From Alphaproteobacteria bacterium (GTDB taxonomy: Bacteria; Pseudomonadota; Alphaproteobacteria; UBA8366): a DNA stretch of 64,000 nt. The stretch lies in NCBI GenBank assembly GCA_021774335.1, contig JAJFJD010000046.1, positions 278,109 to 342,108 on the forward strand, written 5' to 3'. The notes under the pieces were generated by a model that was not told the DNA's origin, ran no database searches, and was given only the letters and a program-made list of their open reading frames with translations. Of this stretch, positions 9,465 through 19,707 are shown piece by piece. Position numbers and translations under genes: made by a program. Numbering within the stretch: the stretch's first letter is position 1; every line of letters begins with the position of its first letter.

Positions 9465-10934
9465 ATGTCGACGACGACACGAGCCCCTAAATCCGGCCCT
9501 TGGATGGCCATCCTCCGGCGCGCCGGCCTGACCGCCGCGGCCGTCGCCCTCCTTACCAGCACGGCGCACGCCGAGCCGAACGAGGTCGTCGTCACGCCGG
9601 AAGCCCGCACCACCATCGCCGTCACGATCTACAACGGCAATATTGCCTTCGTGCATGAGCAACGGCGCATCGACCTGAAACCCGGCCGCAACGTGTTGGC
9701 GCTGTCAGGCGTCAGCCCATCGATGCAACCGGCGACAGCCTCGGTTCTGGCGGATGCACCCAAAAACGCGACGCTGGTCGACCAGACCTTCGCCTTCGAC
9801 CTGCTGACCCCGGCCTCATTGTTGAAACATTCGGTCGGCCGCACGGTGCGAGTCATCAAGACGCACCCGACCACAGGCGAAGAAACCGTCGAAATCGCCA
9901 AAGTGCTGAGCACGCGCAACGGCATCATCCTGCAGATCGGCAATCGGATCGAAACAAAAATTCCCGGCCGCATCGCCTATGATGCGCTGCCGTCCACTCT
10001 GCGGGAAAGTCCGACTCTCCTGGCTACGTTCGATGTGAAGCAACCGGCGGCCACAACACTGGACCTGCACTATCTGACCGGCGGTCTCACCTGGCAGGCC
10101 GACTATGTCGCCAAGCTGGATGCATCGGAAACCAAGCTGTCGCTACAGGCGGTAGCCACGATCACGAATAACAGCGGCGCCGCCTTCGGGGATGCCGTGT
10201 TGCGGCTCGTGGCCGGGTCGATCAATCAAGGACCTCAGCGCAGTTCGCCGCCTGGGCGCGCCCTGTCTGCCCGAAAACAGACTGCGCAGCTTGCGGCGCC
10301 GGTTCCGCCCCAGCCCGCTGGGGATATGCACATCTATCCAATTGCGGACAAGACATCACTCGAAGACAGGGCGACCAAGCAGATCGTCCTGTTCCGCGCC
10401 GCGACCGTACCCGTGACCAAGGAATACCGGATCGAAGGAAACGGCAGCTTCTATACCCGCCGGTTCGGCAACCCACTCACGCTGAACGCCGAACGTCTGC
10501 TGCGCTTCAACAACAAGGATAAGGAAGGACTTGGCCTACCCATGCCCGCCGGTACGATCCGGGTATACGGCCAAGCCGACGGATCGGGAGGCACCTTCTT
10601 CGGCGCGGACCGGATCGGGCACACTCCCGACGGCGCCGAGGTTCGCCTGCGCCTGGGCCGTGCCTTCGATATCACGGCGAAGCGCAAGCAGACGGATTTC
10701 CGCAAGCAAGGCTTGCCGAAGAACACCTATGAGTCGGCCCATGAGATCAAGATCGGCAACGCGACCGGCAAGGCGGTTACCGTGAAGATCGTCGAGCGCA
10801 TGCCGGGAGACTGGAAAATCCTGGAGTCTTCGGCCAAGCACCAAAAGGCCGCGTCGGACCGCGCCGAATGGTCGATCACCATCCCGTCCAAGGGCGAGAC
10901 GAAGCTAACCTACAAGGCTCGAATCCAGCTCTAG
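9465..10934 (+). CDS. Exported DUF4139-domain protein of unknown function
   Basis: 489 residues with an N-terminal signal peptide (basic start, hydrophobic AAAVALLTSTAHA, predicted cleavage after AHA). The body resembles the DUF4139 family: VTIYNGNIAFVHEQRRIDLKPGRN near the N-terminus, LHYLTGGLTWQADYVAKLD in the middle and a beta-rich C-terminal half ending TKLTYKARIQL. Likely periplasmic or surface exposed; no catalytic motif is recognised and the molecular role is not known. It follows recR after 65 nt and its stop overlaps that of rmuC on the opposite strand through a shared CTAG. Confidence 0.7.
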   Translation: MSTTTRAPKSGPWMAILRRAGLTAAAVALLTSTAHAEPNEVVVTPEARTTIAVTIYNGNIAFVHEQRRIDLKPGRNVLALSGVSPSMQPATASVLADAPKNATLVDQTFAFDLLTPASLLKHSVGRTVRVIKTHPTTGEETVEIAKVLSTRNGIILQIGNRIETKIPGRIAYDALPSTLRESPTLLATFDVKQPAATTLDLHYLTGGLTWQADYVAKLDASETKLSLQAVATITNNSGAAFGDAVLRLVAGSINQGPQRSSPPGRALSARKQTAQLAAPVPPQPAGDMHIYPIADKTSLEDRATKQIVLFRAATVPVTKEYRIEGNGSFYTRRFGNPLTLNAERLLRFNNKDKEGLGLPMPAGTIRVYGQADGSGGTFFGADRIGHTPDGAEVRLRLGRAFDITAKRKQTDFRKQGLPKNTYESAHEIKIGNATGKAVTVKIVERMPGDWKILESSAKHQKAASDRAEWSITIPSKGETKLTYKARIQL

Positions 10935-12148
10935 GCCCCGTCCGACCCACCCGATAAATCCGACTGACCCAACGCGGCATTCCGCAGCGGCAATTCCGGC
11001 ACATCGGGGGCTTCAGGCCCATCGATTTCAACGATTTCATCGAGTTCCAGTTCCTGGATCCGGGTCGCGCGCTTTTGCACCTTCTCGGTCGAAATCCGGA
11101 TCTGGCGAATGTCTTCCTCAGCCTGCCCGAAATGCTTTTGCAGATTCGCAACCCGAGAGTCGAGACGACCCACATCGTCGGTAATTGCGGTCACCTCTTT
11201 CAGGATCAGCCCCGCCTGCTCCCGCATCTGGGCGTCTTTCAACACCGCCCGGATGGTGTTCAGGGTCGCCATCAACGTGGTCGGCGACACGATATAGACG
11301 CGCGCACGATGCGATTTCTCGACGACCTCGGGCAGCTCGGCGTGCAATTCCGCGTAAACCGCTTCCGACGGCAGGAACATGAGCGCGGATTCGGCGGTCT
11401 CCCCCGGCAAGATGTACTTCGCGGCAATATCGTTGACATGCTTCATCACGTCCGCCGCGAAAGCGCGTTTCGCCAAAATACGGTCGCGCTCCTCCCGCGC
11501 AGCGCGAAGTAAATGGTAGCTCTCGAGCGGAAACTTGGAATCGATGCAGATCGCCCCCGGCGGGTTAGGCAAGGTCAGCAGGCAATCGACCCTTGAGCCG
11601 GTGCTGAGCGTGACCTGAAACGCATAGGCCGACGGCGGCAGGGCGTTCCGGACCTGATCGGCCAATTGGGTCTCGCCGAATGCGCCGCGCGACTGCTTGT
11701 TGGACAACACTTCCTGCAAGTTGACGACATCCTTCGACAGCTTGGTGATGTTCTCCTGGGCCTTGCCGATGATCGCGAGCCGTTCCTTCAGGTCGCCCAT
11801 GGTCGTCGCCGAATCGACGGCCTGTTTGTGCAGCGAATCGTTGACGCGCTGACTGACCTGGCCCAGGCGCTCCTCCAGCGTGCGCGTCACCGCGCGCTCT
11901 TGGTTGTGGATGCGTTCCCCCAACGCGTTCTGGGCAGCGATCTGATGTTCGGCGAACTGGCTCAACCGGCTGGCCAAGTCGACCTGCGCGGCCGCGAGGC
12001 GGTCGGCCGCGTCGCGGCCGTCGTTGCGGTTACGCAAAAGCAGAATTACGACCAGCATCGCCACCGAAATGGCGGCGATCGATATCACGACGGGCAGGTC
12101 GAGGCCCGCCAGCCAATTCAGGATGTCTTGCAGTTTCTGCCCTTCCAT
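10931..12148 (-). CDS. rmuC: RmuC-family DNA recombination protein
   Basis: 405 residues: an N-terminal membrane segment (VVISIAAISVAMLVVILLL, about 19-37), a long helical/coiled-coil part rich in Gln, Glu and Arg (about 45-150), then the conserved RmuC domain with SRGAFGE, DSKFPLESY and MFLPSEAVYAEL. RmuC proteins carry a restriction-endonuclease-like fold and limit inversions at short repeats in E. coli; the precise activity is unresolved. It converges on the DUF4139 gene with a 4-bp overlap and is divergent from def. Confidence 0.9.
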   Translation of the reverse strand: MEGQKLQDILNWLAGLDLPVVISIAAISVAMLVVILLLRNRNDGRDAADRLAAAQVDLASRLSQFAEHQIAAQNALGERIHNQERAVTRTLEERLGQVSQRVNDSLHKQAVDSATTMGDLKERLAIIGKAQENITKLSKDVVNLQEVLSNKQSRGAFGETQLADQVRNALPPSAYAFQVTLSTGSRVDCLLTLPNPPGAICIDSKFPLESYHLLRAAREERDRILAKRAFAADVMKHVNDIAAKYILPGETAESALMFLPSEAVYAELHAELPEVVEKSHRARVYIVSPTTLMATLNTIRAVLKDAQMREQAGLILKEVTAITDDVGRLDSRVANLQKHFGQAEEDIRQIRISTEKVQKRATRIQELELDEIVEIDGPEAPDVPELPLRNAALGQSDLSGGSDGA

Positions 12149-12282
12149 CAGCGTTTCATTCCGAAATGGGAGCTGCCGGAGTCTAGCATGGCGTGGTTCC
12201 GTATCGCATCAATGGCCTTGACGTAGGCCGTTCCGCCCCATACCTAGCTGAGAGTCGACAATAATTCCATGGACCCGCGTAA

Positions 12283-12807
12283 ATGGCTGTATTGCCTATC
12301 ATCACAGCACCCGACCCCCGGCTGAAAGTTCAGTGCGAGCCGGTCGAGTCGGTTGATGCGGCGATCGCGAAGATGATGGACGATATGCTCGAGACCATGT
12401 ACCTCGCGCCCGGCATCGGCCTGGCCGCGCCGCAGGTCGGCATCACGAAACGCATTCTCGTGGTCGATCTATCGCCGAAGGACGGTCCGCGAGAGCCACT
12501 TCGCATGGCAAATCCGGAGATTCTCTGGCACTCGGACGAATTGGCGACCTACGAGGAAGGCTGCCTGTCGCTGCCTGAACAATACGCCGATGTGGAACGG
12601 CCCGCGCACATCAAGGTGCGCTACCTGGATCAGGACAATACGGTACAGGAACTGGAAGCGGACGGCCTGCTCGCCACCTGCATTCAGCACGAAATGGATC
12701 ATCTGGACGGCGTCATCTTCGTCGACCATGTCTCGTCGCTAAAACGCCGCATGATCCTGCGCAAACTAACCAAACTGAAAAAACAGGAGGCGCTGGCCGG
12801 GGACTGA
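12283..12807 (+). CDS. def: Peptide deformylase
   Basis: 174-residue metalloenzyme removing the N-terminal formyl group from nascent proteins. The three catalytic motifs are intact: GIGLAAPQVG, EEGCLSLPEQ (metal Cys) and QHEMDHLDG (HExxH metal site). It begins a def-fmt-truA cluster; fmt starts 27 nt downstream and is its functional partner. Confidence 0.96.
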   Translation: MAVLPIITAPDPRLKVQCEPVESVDAAIAKMMDDMLETMYLAPGIGLAAPQVGITKRILVVDLSPKDGPREPLRMANPEILWHSDELATYEEGCLSLPEQYADVERPAHIKVRYLDQDNTVQELEADGLLATCIQHEMDHLDGVIFVDHVSSLKRRMILRKLTKLKKQEALAGD

Positions 12808-12834
12808 CGCCAGCCTCCCACGCCATCCATCACC

Positions 12835-13755
12835 ATGCCCTTGCGTCTTGCCTTTATGGGAACACCTGATTTCGCCGTCCCCGCGTTGCAAGCGCTGCAC
12901 GCGGCCGGACATGATATCGCCTGCGTCTACAGTCAGCCGGCGCGCCCCGCGGGCCGGGGACAGAAGGAACGGCCAAGCCCAGTTCAGGCCGCCGCCGAGA
13001 AGCTTGGTTGTCCCGTGCGCACGCCGTCGTCGCTCAAGAACGAGGCGGCGCAGCAAGCCTTCCGTGATCTTGGTCTCGACATCGCCGTGGTGGTCGCCTA
13101 CGGCCTGATCCTGCCGCAAGCCATTTTGGATGCGCCGCGGCATGGTTGCCTCAACATCCATGCGTCACTGCTGCCGCGCTGGCGCGGGGCGGCGCCGATC
13201 CAACGCGCGATCCTCGCGGGCGACACCGAATCCGGCGTCACCATCATGCAGATGGACGCGGGTCTCGACACCGGCCCAACGTTGCTGATGGAGACGACAC
13301 CGATCACGGATGCCACGACCGGCGAATCACTGCACGATGCCCTTTCCGAGATGGGAAGCCGAATGATCGCCGAGGCTCTCGAGCGGATCGCGGCGGGATC
13401 ATTGCCGCCGACCCCGCAGCCGGAAGACGGCGTTACCTACGCCAAGAAACTGTCGCGCGACGAAGCCCGGATCGACTGGCGCGACCCGGCCGATGATTTG
13501 GAGCGCAAGTTGCGCGCCTTTACGCCCTGGCCGGGCACCTGGTTCGACCTCGACGGACAGCGGGTCAAGCTGCTGGAAGCCGAGGTAACCGACGGCAAAG
13601 GCAAACCGGGGACAGTCCTGGACGATGACCTCACAGTCGCCTGCGGCAACCGGGCGCTGCGCCTCAAACGCCTACAACGGCAAGGCAAGAGCCCCATGGA
13701 TGCGGCCGATTTCCTGCGTGGTTTGGCCGTGCCGGCAGGCCGCGTCCTGTCATGA
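12835..13755 (+). CDS. fmt: Methionyl-tRNA formyltransferase
   Basis: 306 residues. Starts [21 protein letters not shown] and contains the signature [20 protein letters not shown] with the catalytic Asn-His-Asp region ([19 protein letters not shown]). It formylates initiator methionyl-tRNA with 10-formyl-THF. The C-terminal OB-like domain begins near [23 protein letters not shown]. Its stop overlaps the truA start as ATGA, implying translational coupling. Confidence 0.96.
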   Translation: MPLRLAFMGTPDFAVPALQALHAAGHDIACVYSQPARPAGRGQKERPSPVQAAAEKLGCPVRTPSSLKNEAAQQAFRDLGLDIAVVVAYGLILPQAILDAPRHGCLNIHASLLPRWRGAAPIQRAILAGDTESGVTIMQMDAGLDTGPTLLMETTPITDATTGESLHDALSEMGSRMIAEALERIAAGSLPPTPQPEDGVTYAKKLSRDEARIDWRDPADDLERKLRAFTPWPGTWFDLDGQRVKLLEAEVTDGKGKPGTVLDDDLTVACGNRALRLKRLQRQGKSPMDAADFLRGLAVPAGRVLS

Positions 13756-14501
13756 CCCGATGGAAACTGACGCTGGAGTATGACGGCGGCCCGTTCGTCG
13801 GCTGGCAGCGGCAAGATAACGGACCCTCGGTTCAGGAAGCGGTCGAGAAAGCCGTTCGCGCGTTCAGCGGCGAAACCGTGACGCTGCATGCCGCCGGGCG
13901 GACCGACGCCGGGGTACACGCCATGGGACAAGTCGCGCATGTAGACCTGACGAAATCCGCCGACGCCGACACGGTGCAGAATGCCATCAACTTCCATCTC
14001 AAACCCGCGCCCGTCGCGGTCGTCGATGTCGTGGCAGTCGACGAGGACTTCCACGCCCGTTTCTCGGCGACGCACCGGGCTTATCGCTACCGCATCCTTA
14101 ACCGCCGCGCGCCGCTGACCCTGTTGGCGGGCCGCGTGTGGCACGTTGCCACCCCGCTCGACGCCGCAGCGATGCAGGACGCAGCGGACGCTCTAATCGG
14201 CAATCATGATTTCACCAGTTTCCGCGCGGCTGCCTGTCAGGCCAAATCGCCGGTCAAGACATTGGACACCTTGCGGGTCGATCGCGACGGCGAGGAAATC
14301 GCGATTACCGTGGAGGCCCGGTCCTTCCTGCATCATCAGGTCCGTAACATCGCCGGCACGCTCAAGCTGGTCGGTGAAGGAAAATGGACCCGCGCCGATG
14401 TCGAAGCCGCGCTCGCGGCCCACGACCGCAGCCGGGCGGGTCCGACCGCACCGGCCGATGGTCTCTATCTGATGCGGGTTACCTACGATCCCTCGCCCTA
14501 G
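13752..14501 (+). CDS. truA: tRNA pseudouridine(38-40) synthase TruA
   Basis: 249 residues. The catalytic Asp lies in [17 protein letters not shown], the canonical TruA motif; other family marks are [14 protein letters not shown] near the start and [14 protein letters not shown] near the end. It modifies uridines 38-40 in the anticodon arm. Third gene of def-fmt-truA, with ATGA overlap to fmt, converging with the membrane-protein gene that ends 10 nt away. Confidence 0.96.
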   Translation: MTRWKLTLEYDGGPFVGWQRQDNGPSVQEAVEKAVRAFSGETVTLHAAGRTDAGVHAMGQVAHVDLTKSADADTVQNAINFHLKPAPVAVVDVVAVDEDFHARFSATHRAYRYRILNRRAPLTLLAGRVWHVATPLDAAAMQDAADALIGNHDFTSFRAAACQAKSPVKTLDTLRVDRDGEEIAITVEARSFLHHQVRNIAGTLKLVGEGKWTRADVEAALAAHDRSRAGPTAPADGLYLMRVTYDPSP

Positions 14502-14510
14502 GCGGGCCGA

Positions 14511-15080
14511 TCAAATCAGCATGCCGTTCCGGGCAACGATGATGAACTGGCTCAGCATGAATTCACCGACCACCAAGGCGACCGCCAAATAGGGTGAAAC
14601 TTCAAGCGCGGTGCGCAAAATGAACAGGTGATAGAGCAGCACGATTGCCAGCGCCGCCAAGTTGACCAGCACCAGGACATCCCGAGAGACGATGCCGCTG
14701 GCGGACAGCAGCATGACCGCGAGCAGGATCAATATCTGCGGCCCCGCAGACCAGTTATAGGCCACGATATAGCGGCAATAGTTCGCGTCCTTACCGAGCG
14801 CCCGCGCCACCGGCGCCATCAACAAGGGCCAAGCAGTCCAACTGATCACATAGGCGATGGCCTCTACGGTGACGAGGCGGAACCCACTTACCTCGTCGGG
14901 GATCGGGCCGGGCCCTAGCGCCAGGATAATGATGTAGCCGGGCAGGACGACGGCGGCGCAGAAAAAGGATTTGATGACGCCGGGCACGGAATCGTCAAAC
15001 AGCGCGACGGCACGGCTGTCCCGCAGAAACATCCGCCAGGCCGCAAATAGCCCAGTCCACACTTCCGAAATGGTAATCAT
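14511..15080 (-). CDS. Predicted inner-membrane protein, Yip1-like, unknown function
   Basis: 189 residues with about five hydrophobic stretches (FFCAAVVLPGYIIILALG, VEAIAYVISWTAWPLLMA, ILILLAVMLLSASGI, LVLVNLAALAIVLLYHLFIL, LAVALVVGEFMLSQFIIV). The N-terminal WTGLFAAWRMFLRDSRAVALFDDS is amphipathic and cytosolic-looking. The arrangement is reminiscent of Yip1/YIPF-type small membrane proteins, but no specific function can be stated. It lies 11 nt downstream of dapE on the same strand and is probably cotranscribed with dapD-dapE. Confidence 0.6.
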   Translation of the reverse strand: MITISEVWTGLFAAWRMFLRDSRAVALFDDSVPGVIKSFFCAAVVLPGYIIILALGPGPIPDEVSGFRLVTVEAIAYVISWTAWPLLMAPVARALGKDANYCRYIVAYNWSAGPQILILLAVMLLSASGIVSRDVLVLVNLAALAIVLLYHLFILRTALEVSPYLAVALVVGEFMLSQFIIVARNGMLI

Positions 15081-15091
15081 AGGCGCTCCGG

Positions 15092-16240
15092 CTATCGCGC
15101 TTCGAAAAACCGCATCAAGACGTTCTGGTAAATATCGGTCAAGGCGCGGATATCGTCCAGGCTACAGCGTTCGTCGACCTTATGCATGGTTTGGCTGACC
15201 AACCCGAATTCCGCGACCGGGCAATGATCCTTGATGAACCGTGCGTCCGACGTACCGCCGGTCGTGCTGAGTTCCGGACGCCGCCCGGTGACCGTTTCGA
15301 TACTGCCGCTGATCAGGTCGCTTAACATGCCCGGTGGGAAAATGAAGGATTCGCCGCTGACCCTATAGGTCAGGTCGTAGCCATCGGGTCCGGCGGTCTT
15401 GTCCAATGTCTCGCGGACCCACCGCACCAGCGTTTCCGAGCTGTGCATGTCGTTGAAGCGAATGTTGAACCGGCCCTCCGCCGTGCCGGGAATGACATTC
15501 TCCGTCGGGTTGCCGATGTCGATGCTGGTAATCTGCAGGCTGGACGGCTGGAAATGCTCGTTACCATCGTCCAGCGGATCGCGGATCAACGCCTCAAGCA
15601 TCCGCGTCAGGGTATGCGCCGCATTATCCGCGAGATGCGGATAGGCGACATGGCCCTGCGTGCCCTTCGCGGTCACGATAAAATTCACGCTGCCGCGGCG
15701 GCCAATTTTCATCATCTCGCCGATTTCGGACGGGTTGGTCGGTTCCCCGACGACACAGGCATCGATGCGTTCGCCCTGCTCCTCGAGCCAGTCGAGCATC
15801 TTGCGCGTACCGTTGATCGCGGGGCCTTCCTCATCGCCGGTGATCAACAGGCTGATCGAGCCGGGCACCGTTCCATCGACCGTCACGCGCGCGGTCGCGG
15901 CAACGAAGGCGGCGATGGCGCTTTTCATGTCGACCGCACCACGGCCATATAAAAATCCATCGCGAATTTCAGCCGAGAAAGGATCGACCGACCAGTCGTC
16001 AGCCGGACCGGTCGGCACCACGTCGGTATGACCGGCGAAGCAGAAATTCGGCTGCTCGGTCCCGAGCCGGGCGTAGAGGTTGTCCACGTCCGGCGTGTCG
16101 GCATCGGAAAAGTTGAGGCGGTGGCAGGTGAAGCCGAGCCCTTCCAGCACACCCTGCAACTCCTCAAGCGCGCCGCCCTCCTTCGGCGTCACGCTGGGAC
16201 AGCGGATCAGGTCGCGCGCAAGGTCGACCGCGTCAATCAA
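15092..16240 (-). CDS. dapE: Succinyl-diaminopimelate desuccinylase
   Basis: 382-residue M20 metallopeptidase-family enzyme of lysine/DAP synthesis. Motifs: [12 protein letters not shown] (metal His), [15 protein letters not shown] (bridging Asp) and [15 protein letters not shown] (catalytic Glu-Glu). The first codon is TTG ([17 protein letters not shown]), with no in-frame ATG that would preserve the family N-terminus; this suggests coupling to the upstream dapD stop, 5 nt away. DapD and DapE act on consecutive succinylated intermediates. Confidence 0.94.
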   Translation of the reverse strand: MIDAVDLARDLIRCPSVTPKEGGALEELQGVLEGLGFTCHRLNFSDADTPDVDNLYARLGTEQPNFCFAGHTDVVPTGPADDWSVDPFSAEIRDGFLYGRGAVDMKSAIAAFVAATARVTVDGTVPGSISLLITGDEEGPAINGTRKMLDWLEEQGERIDACVVGEPTNPSEIGEMMKIGRRGSVNFIVTAKGTQGHVAYPHLADNAAHTLTRMLEALIRDPLDDGNEHFQPSSLQITSIDIGNPTENVIPGTAEGRFNIRFNDMHSSETLVRWVRETLDKTAGPDGYDLTYRVSGESFIFPPGMLSDLISGSIETVTGRRPELSTTGGTSDARFIKDHCPVAEFGLVSQTMHKVDERCSLDDIRALTDIYQNVLMRFFEAR

Positions 16241-16245
16241 ACCGG

Positions 16246-17088
16246 TCAGTCCCGCAGCAAGTCGTTGATCGAGGTCTTGGCACGGGTACCTTCATCGACG
16301 GTCTTGATGATGACCGCACAGTAAAGGCTGGGCGCGATATTCTGCCCCGGCAGCGGATCGGTCGGCAGTGTCCCCGGCACGACGACCGAATAGGCCGGCA
16401 CCCGGCCGCGGATGATTTCACCGGACATCTTGTTGACGATCTTGGTCGACTGTCCGATGAAGACGCCCATGGACAGCACCGCGCCCTCCTCGACGATCAC
16501 GCCCTCAACCACTTCGCTGCGGGCGCCGATGAAGCAGTTGTCCTCGATGATCACGGGGTCAGCCTGCAACGGCTCCAGCACGCCGCCGATGCCGACGCCG
16601 CCCGACAGATGGCAGTTGTCGCCGATCTGCGCGCAGGAGCCGACCGTGGCCCAGGTATCGACCATCGTGTTCCTGCCGACATAGGCGCCGAGGTTGACGA
16701 AACTCGGCATCAGGACCGCGCCGGGCGCAACGAAGGCCGAGCGCCGGACAACGCAGTTGGGCACGCTGCGGAAGCCCGCCTCGGCAAACTGCGCGTCGGT
16801 CCAACCTTTGGTCTTGGCAGGCACCTTGTCCCACCAGGATGACCCGTCCGGTCCACCGCCTTGCGCCCACATGTCGTAAATGCGGAAGGACAGCAGCACC
16901 GCCTTCTTGAGCCATTGGTTGACAGTCCAGCCGTCCGGGCCTTTCTCGGCGACGCGCGCCTTGCCGGAATCGAGCAGGTCGAGCGCGGATTCAATGGCGT
17001 CGCGAACCTCCCCCTTGGTTGCGGAGGAAATCGCGTCGCGATCCTCCCAGGCAGCGTCGATGGCAGTTTGCAGATCTGCGTGGCTCAT
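16246..17088 (-). CDS. dapD: Tetrahydrodipicolinate N-succinyltransferase
   Basis: 280 residues. N-terminal helical domain, then left-handed parallel beta-helix hexapeptide repeats ([34 protein letters not shown] is one run) characteristic of DapD. It uses succinyl-CoA to acylate tetrahydrodipicolinate. Upstream of dapE in a two- to three-gene minus-strand operon. Confidence 0.95.
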   Translation of the reverse strand: MSHADLQTAIDAAWEDRDAISSATKGEVRDAIESALDLLDSGKARVAEKGPDGWTVNQWLKKAVLLSFRIYDMWAQGGGPDGSSWWDKVPAKTKGWTDAQFAEAGFRSVPNCVVRRSAFVAPGAVLMPSFVNLGAYVGRNTMVDTWATVGSCAQIGDNCHLSGGVGIGGVLEPLQADPVIIEDNCFIGARSEVVEGVIVEEGAVLSMGVFIGQSTKIVNKMSGEIIRGRVPAYSVVVPGTLPTDPLPGQNIAPSLYCAVIIKTVDEGTRAKTSINDLLRD

Positions 17089-17153
17089 GGATCAATCTCT
17101 TGTTGGTACAACCCTGAAAAGAGCGCCGACTTTGGGCAACAAGGCCCGGAGTG

Positions 17154-17834
17154 TCAAGGCGAGGGCGCGATACGATCCGCTACCGCCACCAGCCAGTCCG
17201 ACAAATCGTCGATCACGTGGTGGATATGCGGATCGCCCTCGTTGCCACCCGACCAATGATGGTCGTTGCGGATCCAGACGGTGGTCATGCCCCGTTCATG
17301 GGCCGGTTTCAGATTGCGGGCGAGATCCTCGACCATCACCGCGCGGGACGGGTCGATATCGAACTGCTCGATCAGGGTATCGTAGGGCGCCGGTTCCGGT
17401 TTCGGCACGTATTCCGCCGCGACGATGTCGAAAACACCATCGAAGTGATGCGACACGCCAAGCCGGTCGGTCACGCGCTGGGCATGCGGCACCGACCCGT
17501 TGGTGTAGATCACCTTGCGCCCCGGCAGCTTCGCGAGGGCGGCATCCAAGGCCGCATTCGGTGGAACCGGGCTGACGTCGATGTCGTGGACATATTCGAG
17601 GAATTCTTCCGGCTCGATCCCATGCTTGGCCATCAGGCCGTTCAGCGTGGTGCCGTGCTCGTGGAAATAGGATTTCTGCAGTTTGCGCGCTTCGTCCGGC
17701 GGCAAATCGAACAAATCCATAATAAATTGCTGAATGTTTCGGTCGACTTGCAGGAACAGGTTGCATTCCGCCGGGTACAGCGTGTTGTCGAGATCGAAAA
17801 CCCAGTGGGTGATATCGGAAAAGTGGTCGCTCAT
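17154..17834 (-). CDS. HAD-family pyrimidine 5'-nucleotidase-like hydrolase
   Basis: About 226 residues from MSDHFSDITHWVFDLDNTLY. The HAD motif I DLDNTLYP supplies the nucleophile and acid/base Asp; motif II is the YTNG in KVIYTNGSVPHA, and motif III/IV residues lie in MVEDLARNL. This matches the alphaproteobacterial family annotated as pyrimidine 5'-nucleotidase, related to yeast SDT1/PHM8. The upstream ATG at 17864 in the ORF track is possible but would add ten residues not typical of the family. It lies 65 nt upstream of dapD and may be cotranscribed with it. Confidence 0.8.
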   Translation of the reverse strand: MSDHFSDITHWVFDLDNTLYPAECNLFLQVDRNIQQFIMDLFDLPPDEARKLQKSYFHEHGTTLNGLMAKHGIEPEEFLEYVHDIDVSPVPPNAALDAALAKLPGRKVIYTNGSVPHAQRVTDRLGVSHHFDGVFDIVAAEYVPKPEPAPYDTLIEQFDIDPSRAVMVEDLARNLKPAHERGMTTVWIRNDHHWSGGNEGDPHIHHVIDDLSDWLVAVADRIAPSP

Positions 17835-17980
17835 GGCAGCAGAGAGTGTCGCAAGCGCCGTCATCCGGCAACCTTTTAATCAAAGGCAATCGTCCGCTAA
17901 CAATTAATAAACCCTTACCCGATACCGTTCCTCAACCCTGCGGTTCGGGTGGCTTTTCGCCGTTGGGAGGGAGAGATTTC

Positions 17981-19681
17981 ATGCCATCGATGATCCGGGG
18001 ACGCCGCGCTGATAGCGCCCGCGAAGACTGGGCGGACATACCGGCAACGCTATCCGGCTATCCGGGTCCCGTACTTCAGATTACAGCGTCGGGCGAGTTG
18101 CAGGCGCTCAATGACGACGGCCGCTGGCTGATCGACGCTCTCGACCGCCCGGCGGCGCGCGAGGCCGCCTCTCGCCTGCTCGACCTGATCAAACAGGCCA
18201 TCGACCAGAAGTGCACCACCCGGGACACATTGGCGTTGCCGGCGGACGGCGGTGAGCGGGTTATCGACACGACCGTACTGCCGCGCGGCGATCGCCGCGC
18301 CCTGGTGGTTGGGCTCGACACGACCGAGGCACAGGCAACCATCCGCGCCGACGAGAACCGTTACCGGCAACTGGTCGACATCGCCGCAGACTTCTCGTGG
18401 GAGACCGACAAAAACGGCGTTTTCACTTTCGTCTCGCCAGCGACCGCACTCGGCCATTCGCGGAATGCGCTGGTCGGCAAGCGGGCCCGCGACATACTGC
18501 TCCGCGAGCCGAGCAAGGCGGCAGTGCTGCCGTTCAATGCCATCGCCGCCGTGCGCCAGGAGGAGATTTGGGTGCGCAACGCGGATGGCCATCCCGTCTG
18601 TCTCGCAGTATCTGCCCTGCCGATTTTGGACGAAAAAGGTCTTCGCTGCGGCGCGCGGGGTGTCTGCCACGACGTTACCAGCAGCCGCCTGGTCGACAGC
18701 ACCGATGCCCGCCGCCGGGTGCGCGACCGGGTCGTCAATCACATCCTGGATTCCATTCGTGGCCAGCCAAACTCTCAAGCGATGTTGGACACGGCCGCGC
18801 GCGCAATTTGTAAGGCTGCCGAAGGCGACGCATGCGAAGCCTTCCTCTTCGGCGACGATGGCCGCGCCACGCGTGTAGCGGCCTTCGGCGACACCGGCAT
18901 GGCCGAGCGGTATTCCTACGAGCTGGTCAAACGGATCGACGTCTCCGACCTGCATCGCGCCACCGTGGCGGGACGGCCGGCGATCGGCATGCTGACCGTT
19001 TCGGCCGGCGTGCCCACAGGCGCCTTCCTGATCTGGCGCGTCGAACCGGGCGCCGAGTGGACCGACGACAATGAACTGCTGCTGGTTGCGCTGCGCGAGC
19101 AAATCGGCGTCGTGGTATCGCAGATCGTCGAACAGCGGAAACTGGAAACCATCTCGCGCTTCGACGAGCTGACCGGGCTGATCAACCGGCGCTTCTTCTA
19201 CGAGGAGTTGGACCGGAGACTATCGAAATCGGTCGAGCGTGGGCGACGTGGCGCGTTGATCTATGTGGATCTGGACAACTTCAAGGCGGTCAATGACAAG
19301 CTCGGCCACGACAAGGGCGATGCCGTGCTGCGCAAGCTCGCCGATATCCTGCGCGCCAACACCCGCGAATACGATCTGATCGGCCGGATCGGCGGCGACG
19401 AATTCGCGATCTGGCTCGACGACACGGACGCGAACGTGGCGGCCAAGCGCGGCGAAAATATGTTGATCGCGTCGCAGGCCATGAGCGGCATGAGCGCATC
19501 GCGCGAGAAACCGCTGGCGATCTCCATCGGGATCGCGATCTACGATCCGCGGAGCGAGGAAACCCGCGATACGTTGATCGCACGATCCGACGGCGCCATG
19601 TATGAGGCCAAGCAAAAGGGCAAGGGCCGCCTCGCACTCGCCCCGCCGGTCGAGCGCTTCACCGCTCGCCAAGCCAACTGA
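17981..19681 (+). CDS. PAS-GAF-GGDEF diguanylate cyclase
   Basis: 566 residues from the ATG at 17981, which has a GGGAGGGAG ribosome site; the longer ORF start lacks one. Order: an N-terminal sensory segment, a PAS domain (ENRYRQLVDIAADFSWETD...), a GAF-like domain (about 250-390), and a C-terminal GGDEF domain beginning RFDELTGLINRRFFYEEL. The active site GGDEF is intact and preceded by an RxxD product-inhibition site (REYDLIGRIGGDEF). No membrane segment is visible, so it is probably a soluble enzyme making c-di-GMP in response to an unknown signal. It is divergent from the HAD hydrolase. Confidence 0.9.
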   Translation: MPSMIRGRRADSAREDWADIPATLSGYPGPVLQITASGELQALNDDGRWLIDALDRPAAREAASRLLDLIKQAIDQKCTTRDTLALPADGGERVIDTTVLPRGDRRALVVGLDTTEAQATIRADENRYRQLVDIAADFSWETDKNGVFTFVSPATALGHSRNALVGKRARDILLREPSKAAVLPFNAIAAVRQEEIWVRNADGHPVCLAVSALPILDEKGLRCGARGVCHDVTSSRLVDSTDARRRVRDRVVNHILDSIRGQPNSQAMLDTAARAICKAAEGDACEAFLFGDDGRATRVAAFGDTGMAERYSYELVKRIDVSDLHRATVAGRPAIGMLTVSAGVPTGAFLIWRVEPGAEWTDDNELLLVALREQIGVVVSQIVEQRKLETISRFDELTGLINRRFFYEELDRRLSKSVERGRRGALIYVDLDNFKAVNDKLGHDKGDAVLRKLADILRANTREYDLIGRIGGDEFAIWLDDTDANVAAKRGENMLIASQAMSGMSASREKPLAISIGIAIYDPRSEETRDTLIARSDGAMYEAKQKGKGRLALAPPVERFTARQAN

Positions 19682-19707
19682 ATTTCAGAGATTTTCCGTA
19701 CGCGGCG

